Assembly: GCA_030043575.1 (NCBI GenBank) | Contig: JASHXK010000086.1 | Coordinates: 1 to 5,800, forward strand | Reading direction: 5' to 3' | DNA length: 5,800 nucleotides | Source of the DNA: Terriglobales bacterium | GTDB lineage: Bacteria > Acidobacteriota > Terriglobia > Terriglobales > Acidobacteriaceae | Shown here: piece after piece, positions 1 through 4,528 of the stretch | Layout of the letters: each line of letters starts with the position of its first letter | Position numbering within the stretch: position 1 is the first letter of the stretch | The notes under the pieces: generated by a model | The model's input: only the letters and a program-made list of their open reading frames with translations | The model's database searches: none | What the model was told of the DNA's origin: nothing | Program-made: the position numbers and the translations under genes

Positions 1-239
1 CAGGTTCTTTATTCCTTTCTAAACGGCAGCGACGGAGCCACTCCGGCCGGCGGAGTCATCTTCGATCAGTCCGGCAATCTCTATGGCACCACGCTCCATG
101 GAGGAGCAAACGGCGGCGGCACTGTGTACGAACTATCGCCTTCCGACGGTGGATGGACGCTGAACACTCTCTATAGCTTTTCGGGAACTTACGGTTCGTA
201 TGCCGTCCTGACCATGGACCCATCCGGCAACCTTTACGG
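1..239 (+). repeat. Long near-identical repeat, copy 1 (pairs with 5387-5625)
   Basis: Aligned at an offset of 5386 bases, I count 11 mismatches in 239 positions (about 95% identity), only one of which changes an amino acid (Ala/Thr at fragment codon 36). There are two perfect 50-base runs, at 124-173 and 190-239. Identity falls to about 79% over the next 175 bases (36 mismatches). Confidence 0.85.
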
Positions 240-459
240 TACGACATTCGGCGACGGTGCCTATGGCTACGGCAATGTCTTCAAGCTGACTCCCTCGAAT
301 GGCGGCTGGACCTACACCTCTTTGCACGACTTCACCGGCGGCAGCGATGGCGGCCAGCCCTATGGTCAAGTCACGTTCGACGCGAGCGGCAATCTCTATG
401 GCACCACTTCGATCGGCGGAGCTAACGGAGATGGTGTGGTCTGGGAGATCACACTGTAG
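1..459 (+). CDS. GloVer-repeat secreted protein, 3' fragment (cut by window edge)
   Basis: This is the C-terminal 152 residues of a repeat protein whose start lies left of the window. The reading frame is open from base 1 and ends at TAG 457-459. It begins inside the LYSF strand of what corresponds to repeat 5 and contains three repeat cores: GNLYGTT near fragment residues 25-31, 77-82 and 130-135. Each is followed by a GxVYEL, GNVFKL or GVVWEI strand. It stops directly after the last repeat (WEITL), with no membrane anchor or sorting signal. Aligned to gene D, fragment residue 1 equals D residue 287, so the full protein would be about 438 residues if it is D-like. Gene A follows after 34 bp, probably in the same transcript. 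The family assignment rests on the repeat consensus; the function is not known. The first 239 bp are nearly identical to 5387-5625 in gene D. Confidence 0.9.
   Translation, partial: QVLYSFLNGSDGATPAGGVIFDQSGNLYGTTLHGGANGGGTVYELSPSDGGWTLNTLYSFSGTYGSYAVLTMDPSGNLYGTTFGDGAYGYGNVFKLTPSNGGWTYTSLHDFTGGSDGGQPYGQVTFDASGNLYGTTSIGGANGDGVVWEITL
325..360 (+). repeat. Repeat 7 signature (HDFTGGSDGGQP), copy 1 of 5
   Basis: This 36-base block encodes HDFTGGSDGGQP and marks the last repeat of each gene. The other copies begin at 1643, 2959, 4359 and 5711, giving gene-to-gene periods of 1318, 1316, 1400 and 1352 bases. Confidence 0.8.
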
Positions 460-493
460 CTAGGAAAAAATTGCTCAGGCAAGGAGGACTAGG
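460..493 (+). promoter_or_regulatory. Conserved short intergenic spacer with ribosome binding site, before gene A
   Basis: This 34-bp gap contains GGAAAAAA just after the upstream stop and AAGGAGGA at 481-488. The gaps at 1778-1809 and 4494-4528 share the same order: GAAAAA, then a short mixed stretch, then a GGAGG site and ATG. Its small size and lack of a hairpin plus T-run argue for translation of gene A from a read-through transcript. Confidence 0.75.
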
Positions 494-1777
494 ATGTTTC
501 GTCAAGACAAGCACGACAGTACGCTGCTGGACATAAGCCTGCGTGCCGCGACCGTGGTATTGGCGATGTTAACTCTGCTTTGGCTGACAACTTTCACTTC
601 TCAGTTGTGTCAGGCTCAAACTTACTCTGTGCTCTACAACTTCACCGGCGGAGAGGATGGTGCAACTCCCAAAGCAGGCGTGACTCTAGACCAAGCTGGC
701 AACCTCTACGGCACAACCGCCAAAGGAGCGAGCTTTGCGGGCGATTGCAACGTTATCGGAGGCTGCGGCACGGTGTACGAACTCAAGCACGAGAGCTCCG
801 GGCGGATCTTTAGTCCGTTGTATACCTTTCAATTCAGCGACGGAGCGTCACCCTCGGCCAGGGTGGTTTTCGGTCCCGGCGGTCTTCTTTATGGAACGAC
901 CACATACGGCGGAAACACTCAGCGTGATTGCCTCCCGACCGGCTGTGGAACAGTTTTCAGCCTGCGGCCTCCTGCCAGCGTTTGCAAGAGCGTCCTGTGC
1001 CCATGGACGGAAGCGGCGCTGTACCAATTCAATGGCTCCGAAGGCGGTGAACCGGGGTATGGGGATGTCATTTTCGACCTAAACAATAACCTCTACGGCA
1101 TAAACCCGGTCTCCGCATGGGGTCAGGCTTATGAACTCGTGCCCTCAGGCAACAGCTGGACATTGAATCTTCTGTACGACTTTATACCGCCGCCGTCACC
1201 GTGCTTCGCCTCGCCGGCGGCGGGCGCGATCTTCGGTCCCGACGGCAACCTATACGGCGCGTCCCAGATCGGCGGTACCTACAACGGGGGTGCGGTCTAC
1301 GAATTGACGCCCTCTTCGCCTCAGTGGACCATTACCGATCTCCACGACAACATGGGCGGAAGCGACGGCGGCGTGATCTTCGATTCAGCCGGCAACCTCT
1401 ATGGCACTACGCTTAGTGGGGGCGATTACGGCGGAGGTACCGTCTACGAACTATCACCTTCGAATGGCGGCTGGACCTACAGCACTCTCTACAACTTTTC
1501 CGGCGGCGGTGGTTCCTATGCCGTCCTAATTATGGATGGAGCCGGTAATCTGTACGGAACGACAATCCTCGACGGCGCTTACCAGCAGGGCAACGTCTTC
1601 GAGCTAACTCCTTCGAACGGCCAATGGACCTACACCTCGCTGCACGACTTCACCGGCGGCAGCGATGGTGGCCAGCCCTTTGGCCAGGTCAATCTCGACG
1701 TAAACGGCAACCTGTACGGCACCGCTTCGATAGGCGGAGCAAACGATGAAGGCGTCGTGTGGGAGATCACCCCGTAG
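494..1777 (+). CDS. Gene A: secreted seven-repeat GloVer protein, 427 aa
   Basis: The start ATG at 494 has a strong AAGGAGGA site at 481-488. Residues 1-41 look like a signal peptide: a hydrophobic stretch at about 18-34, then LCQA before QTYSV, so signal peptidase I probably cuts at 41/42. Cys39 does not sit in a lipobox (the preceding residues are SQL), so a lipoprotein is unlikely. The mature part has seven repeats, with the Tyr of each NLYG-type core at 72, 133, 201, 254, 303, 354 and 408. Repeat 3 is degenerate (NNLYGIN). Three cysteine pairs (85/91, 146/151, 164/169) lie in repeats 1-3 and recur in the paralogues, suggesting disulfides; Cys237 is an extra, unpaired cysteine. There is no C-terminal anchor. 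A seven-bladed propeller is inferred from the repeat number and strand pattern. The ligand or role is unknown. Gene B, its closest relative here, lies 32 bp downstream and is probably co-transcribed. Confidence 0.93.
   Translation: MFRQDKHDSTLLDISLRAATVVLAMLTLLWLTTFTSQLCQAQTYSVLYNFTGGEDGATPKAGVTLDQAGNLYGTTAKGASFAGDCNVIGGCGTVYELKHESSGRIFSPLYTFQFSDGASPSARVVFGPGGLLYGTTTYGGNTQRDCLPTGCGTVFSLRPPASVCKSVLCPWTEAALYQFNGSEGGEPGYGDVIFDLNNNLYGINPVSAWGQAYELVPSGNSWTLNLLYDFIPPPSPCFASPAAGAIFGPDGNLYGASQIGGTYNGGAVYELTPSSPQWTITDLHDNMGGSDGGVIFDSAGNLYGTTLSGGDYGGGTVYELSPSNGGWTYSTLYNFSGGGGSYAVLIMDGAGNLYGTTILDGAYQQGNVFELTPSNGQWTYTSLHDFTGGSDGGQPFGQVNLDVNGNLYGTASIGGANDEGVVWEITP
737..849 (+). repeat. High-identity tract shared by genes A and B, copy in A
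   Basis: Aligned at an offset of 1316 bases to 2053-2165, this tract has only two differences in 113 bases (at 781 and 832), both synonymous. The flanks differ far more often, including at third codon positions. It covers the first cysteine pair and the strands joining repeats 1 and 2. Confidence 0.85.
1643..1678 (+). repeat. Repeat 7 signature, copy 2 of 5 (gene A)
   Basis: This block encodes HDFTGGSDGGQP and is nearly identical in DNA to the copy at 325-360. Confidence 0.8.
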
Positions 1778-1809
1778 TCAGGAAAAACGTGCCAAGCAAG
1801 GAGGGCTAA
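1778..1809 (+). promoter_or_regulatory. Conserved short intergenic spacer with ribosome binding site, before gene B
   Basis: This 32-bp gap is clearly related to the one before gene A: CAGGAAAAA followed by GCAAGGAGG. The strong AAGGAGGG site at 1798-1805 sets the gene B start. The match between gaps shows that the duplicated unit included the spacer as well as the coding region. Confidence 0.75.
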
Positions 1810-3093
1810 ATGTTTCGTCAAACAAAGGGCGACAGGACACTGCCAGATGTGAGGTTGCGTGCAGCGACCATTGTATTGGCGCTGCTAACTCTGCTTGGGC
1901 TGACAAACCTCACTTCCGAGTTGTGCCAGGCCCAAACCTACTCTGTACTCTACAACTTCACCGGCGGACAGGATGGAGCAACTCCCAAAGCAGGAGTGAC
2001 TCTGGACCAAGCTGGGAATCTCTACGGCACCACCGCCAAAGGAGCCAGCTTCGCGGGCGATTGCAACGTTATCGGAGGCTGCGGCACGGTGTACGAGCTC
2101 AAGCACGAGAGCTCCGGGCGGATCTTTAGTCCGTTGTATACCTTTCAGTTCAGCGACGGAGCGTCGCCGTGGGCCAGAGTGGTCTTCGGTCCGGACGGCC
2201 TTCTCTATGGAACGACAACATGGGGCGGAGATGTAAACGAGCACGCCTGCGCCAGCGGCTGTGGAGTGGTTTTCGCCCTACGACCTCCTGCGACCGTCTG
2301 CAAGAGCGTTCTGTGCCCATGGACGCAATCGCCGGTACATAAGTTCAATGGCGCCGATGGCGCTTACCCAAATATGGGGGATCTTATCTTCGACCAGAAT
2401 GGCAATCTCTACGATGTTGCTACGCTCCCCTTGGACGGAGAGGTTTTCGAACTCTCACCCTCTGCCGATGGCTGGACGTTGACGATTCTGTATTACTTTC
2501 CACTTTTTCCAGCGCTGGGCTATAGCACACCAGCGGCCAGCGTGATATTCGATCCCGAGGGTAACTTGTACGGCGCGGCGCAGTCTGGTGGACCGTACAA
2601 CGGCGGCGCAGCCTACGAATTGACGCCGTCCTCGCCCTATTGGACCTTTACCGATCTCCACGACAACATGGGTGGAAGCCCGGGCGGCCTGATGCGCGAC
2701 TCGGCGGGAAATTTATACGGCACCACGTTTAGCGGAGGCGAGAATGGCGGCGGCACCGTCTACGAACTATCGCCCTCCAACGGAGGATGGACGTTTACTA
2801 CCCTCTACAACCTCTCCGGCAATGGTGGTTCCTTTGCCGTCCTAATCATGGATTCCGCCGGCAATTTGTATGGGACGACACTTCTCGATGGCGCTAACGG
2901 ACAAGGCAACGTTTTCAAGCTGACTCCCTCAAATGGCGGCTGGATCTACACCTCACTGCATGACTTCACCGGCGGCAGCGATGGAGGACAACCCTTCGGG
3001 CAAGTCATTCTGGATGCAAACGGCAATCTCTACGGCACGGCTTCGATAGGCGGAGCCAACAATAAAGGCGTGGTGTGGGAGATCACGCCGTAA
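1810..3093 (+). CDS. Gene B: secreted seven-repeat GloVer protein, 427 aa
   Basis: The start ATG at 1810 follows AAGGAGGG at 1798-1805; the stop is TAA at 3091-3093. The protein aligns to gene A over its whole length without a gap, from MFRQ at the start to VVWEITP at the end. Residues 1-41 are a signal peptide with a hydrophobic core at about 18-34 and likely cleavage between Ala41 and Gln42. The seven repeat cores have Tyr at 72, 133, 201, 254, 303, 354 and 408. Repeat 3 is degenerate (NLYDVA), and repeat 5 has lost the usual I/VFD (it reads LMRDSAG). The cysteine pairs 85/91, 147/151 and 164/169 match those of gene A. Identity to A is 78/79 for residues 42-120, about 41% for 173-247 and about 84% for 251-427 (counted by eye). 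This uneven pattern suggests recombination between copies. The function is unknown. A 116-bp gap follows, the longest in the array. Confidence 0.93.
   Translation: MFRQTKGDRTLPDVRLRAATIVLALLTLLGLTNLTSELCQAQTYSVLYNFTGGQDGATPKAGVTLDQAGNLYGTTAKGASFAGDCNVIGGCGTVYELKHESSGRIFSPLYTFQFSDGASPWARVVFGPDGLLYGTTTWGGDVNEHACASGCGVVFALRPPATVCKSVLCPWTQSPVHKFNGADGAYPNMGDLIFDQNGNLYDVATLPLDGEVFELSPSADGWTLTILYYFPLFPALGYSTPAASVIFDPEGNLYGAAQSGGPYNGGAAYELTPSSPYWTFTDLHDNMGGSPGGLMRDSAGNLYGTTFSGGENGGGTVYELSPSNGGWTFTTLYNLSGNGGSFAVLIMDSAGNLYGTTLLDGANGQGNVFKLTPSNGGWIYTSLHDFTGGSDGGQPFGQVILDANGNLYGTASIGGANNKGVVWEITP
2053..2165 (+). repeat. High-identity tract shared by genes A and B, copy in B
   Basis: This is the partner of 737-849. 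The loss of silent differences over this short stretch suggests a recent conversion tract rather than selection on the protein alone. Confidence 0.85.
2959..2994 (+). repeat. Repeat 7 signature, copy 3 of 5 (gene B)
   Basis: This block encodes HDFTGGSDGGQP, with a few silent changes from the other copies. Confidence 0.8.
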
Positions 3094-3094
3094 A

Positions 3095-3134
3095 CAGTTG
3101 TATCCCGGGGCTGCCAGTTGTCAGTTGAGGCTGC
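3095..3134 (+). repeat. Imperfect tandem 20-bp repeat with CAGTTG motifs
   Basis: Bases 3095-3114 and 3115-3134 both start CAGTTGT and end GGCTGC, matching at 14 of 20 positions. A third CAGTTG lies at 3122-3127. It sits just after the gene B stop. It may be an operator-like direct repeat or only low-level duplication; nothing in the sequence decides between these. Confidence 0.4.
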
Positions 3135-3135
3135 C

Positions 3136-3152
3136 GGAATTCTTTGAATTCC
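3136..3152. repeat. Small inverted repeat (7-bp arms, 3-base loop)
   Basis: GGAATTC at 3136-3142 and GAATTCC at 3146-3152 are exact inverted copies around TTT. The stem is AT-rich, and it is followed by CCCTAAC rather than a T-run, so it is a weak candidate at best for a terminator. A protein-binding palindrome is an alternative. Confidence 0.4.
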
Positions 3153-3194
3153 CCCTAACTTTCCTAGGTGTCGATATGTGGACAAGAGCTTGAA

Positions 3195-3201
3195 TAAGGA
3201 G
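3195..3201 (+). promoter_or_regulatory. Ribosome binding site deciding the gene C start
   Basis: TAAGGAG ends eight bases before ATG 3210. Its last base is the G of the alternative in-frame GTG start at 3201, which therefore cannot use it. Choosing ATG also restores the 427-residue length seen in genes A and B. Confidence 0.8.
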
Positions 3202-3209
3202 TGGGCACC

Positions 3210-4493
3210 ATGAATACGAAGCAGCGGCGGATATTGGGCTCGCAGATTATAGAGGTTGCGACTATGTTAATCATCCTTCTTGGGCTGACGGCTGTAGCCC
3301 ACGCCCAGACCTATAACGTCATTTACAACTTTACCGGCGGGACTGACGGCGCCTTTCCCCAAGCGGGCGTAATGGTGGACCAGGGAGGAAATCTCTACGG
3401 AACCGCATCCTATGGCGGGTATACCGGCGGTCAGTGTACCAGCCGAGGCTGTGGAACAGTGTATAGGTTGAAGCACCTCAACTCCGCATGGGTCCTGAAT
3501 CCCCTCTACGCCTTTCTGGGCCAGAACAACGATGGAGCTATACCGTATGCCAGAGTGGTCTTTGGCCCGGACGGCAGCCTCTACGGAACAACTGCTTTCG
3601 GAGGCCCACCTGACGAGGACTGCGAAGGCAGAGGCTGCGGCACGGTATTCAATCTGAAGCCTCCGCCAACGGCTTGCAAAACCTCACTCTGCCCCTGGAC
3701 GGAAGCCGTCCTTTTTTACTTCAGTAACGAGCTAAATCTTGGGGCAGATCCCTATTATGGCGATCTCATCTTTGATGCTGCGGGAAATATCTATGGCAGC
3801 GCATCAGAAACCGTCCCCGGATGGGGGGGCGTATTCGAGCTCAGTCTGTTAAATGGCAACTGGACGGAAAGTAGATTCTATGAGTTTCCCCAGAATAGGG
3901 ATCAGGGTGCACTGCCCTGGGCGGGCACGATCTTCGATAGCGCAGGCAATTTGTACGGCACGGCGTACACCGGGGGACCCCACAATAGCGGCGTGGTGTA
4001 TGAATTGATGCCCTCAGGATCGGGCTGGGCACAGCAGATTCTCTATGCCTTTGAGGACGGTAGCGATGGAGCCGATCCTGTTGGCGGCTTAATCTTCGAT
4101 CAATCGGGCAATCTTTATGGAACGACCCGGACCGGAGGGACAGACGGTGGCGGCACAGTCTATCAGCTATCGCCCTCCAGTAATGGTTGGACGCTTACCA
4201 CGCTTTATAGCTTCTCCGGCAGCCTTGGCTCCTTTGCCATCCTGACCATGGATGCCTCTGGCAACCTGTACGGTACAACCTACGGAGACGGTGCCTACGG
4301 CTACGGCAATGTCTTCAAGCTGACAAACTCCAACGGCAGCTGGAGCTACACCTCTTTGCACGACTTCACCGGCGGTAGTGACGGCGGCCAGCCCCTCGGA
4401 CAAGTCACCTTCGACGCAAGCGGCAACCTCTATGGCACTGCCTCGGCCGGCGGAGCCAACGGAGATGGTGTGGTGTGGGAGATCAACCCGTAG
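3210..4493 (+). CDS. Gene C: secreted seven-repeat GloVer protein with a different leader, 427 aa
   Basis: I place the start at ATG 3210, eight bases after TAAGGAG (3195-3201). The in-frame GTG at 3201 overlaps that site and has none of its own. The resulting length is 427 residues, as in A and B. The signal peptide (residues 1-32) has Lys4, Arg6 and Arg7, a hydrophobic core at about 17-30, and a textbook AHA cleavage site before QTYNV. It is unrelated in detail to the A/B/D leader, whereas the mature start (QTYxVxYNFTGG) is shared. The seven repeat cores have Tyr at 63, 125, 195, 249, 303, 354 and 408. The conserved cysteine pairs are at 76/81, 138/143 and 156/161. Repeat 5 carries a GADPVGG segment that A and B lack, so C, D and the left fragment form one subgroup. 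There is no C-terminal anchor. The preceding 116-bp gap could hold its own promoter. The function is unknown. Confidence 0.92.
   Translation: MNTKQRRILGSQIIEVATMLIILLGLTAVAHAQTYNVIYNFTGGTDGAFPQAGVMVDQGGNLYGTASYGGYTGGQCTSRGCGTVYRLKHLNSAWVLNPLYAFLGQNNDGAIPYARVVFGPDGSLYGTTAFGGPPDEDCEGRGCGTVFNLKPPPTACKTSLCPWTEAVLFYFSNELNLGADPYYGDLIFDAAGNIYGSASETVPGWGGVFELSLLNGNWTESRFYEFPQNRDQGALPWAGTIFDSAGNLYGTAYTGGPHNSGVVYELMPSGSGWAQQILYAFEDGSDGADPVGGLIFDQSGNLYGTTRTGGTDGGGTVYQLSPSSNGWTLTTLYSFSGSLGSFAILTMDASGNLYGTTYGDGAYGYGNVFKLTNSNGSWSYTSLHDFTGGSDGGQPLGQVTFDASGNLYGTASAGGANGDGVVWEINP
4359..4394 (+). repeat. Repeat 7 signature, copy 4 of 5 (gene C)
   Basis: This block encodes HDFTGGSDGGQP, with a few silent changes from the other copies. 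Confidence 0.8.
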
Positions 4494-4528
4494 TCCAGAA
4501 AAAGGCTGGGACGAAACAGGAGGAGAAC
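4494..4528 (+). promoter_or_regulatory. Conserved short intergenic spacer with ribosome binding site, before gene D
   Basis: This 35-bp gap again has AGAAAAA soon after the stop codon and AGGAGGAG at 4518-4525 before ATG 4529. It is more diverged from the other two short gaps but keeps the same order. No terminator is visible, so C and D are probably co-transcribed. Confidence 0.7.

Larger units (their letters stand above)
3094..3209 (+). other. 116-bp intergenic region between genes B and C
   Basis: This is the only long gap in the array and it does not resemble the other three. It contains an imperfect 20-bp tandem repeat (3095-3134), a 7-bp inverted repeat (3136-3152) and the gene C ribosome binding site (3195-3201). 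TTGTCA at 3118-3123 resembles a -35 box, but no good -10 box lies 16-18 bases further on, so I cannot name a promoter. There is no run of T after the inverted repeat, so it is not a standard intrinsic terminator. A separate transcription start for gene C in this gap is plausible but not shown. Confidence 0.55.

Noticed and set aside
532..616. Lipoprotein signal (Cys39 in the gene A, B and D leaders)
   Set aside because: The residue before the cysteine is Leu, not Gly, Ala or Ser, so the lipobox is not met. Gene C has AHA at the same place with no cysteine, which supports ordinary signal peptidase I cleavage before QTY.
735..1082. Open frames on the + strand in other phases (also 1746-2129, 4378-4707, 4692-5198)
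   Set aside because: They overlap the real genes entirely or cross gene boundaries, have compositions rich in Arg, Ser and Pro typical of shifted frames, and lack repeat structure or plausible ribosome binding sites.
3118..3146. A sigma-70-type promoter using TTGTCA at 3118-3123
   Set aside because: The -35-like hexamer is good, but the hexamers 16-18 bases downstream (such as TTCTTT or TCTTTG) are poor -10 boxes, so no promoter is called.
3136..3165. Intrinsic terminator after gene B
   Set aside because: The 7-bp stem is AT-rich and is followed by C-rich sequence without a T-run.
3201..3209. GTG at 3201 as the start of gene C (430 residues)
   Set aside because: The GTG overlaps the AAGGAG site and has no ribosome binding site of its own. 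ATG 3210 is correctly spaced and gives the family length of 427.
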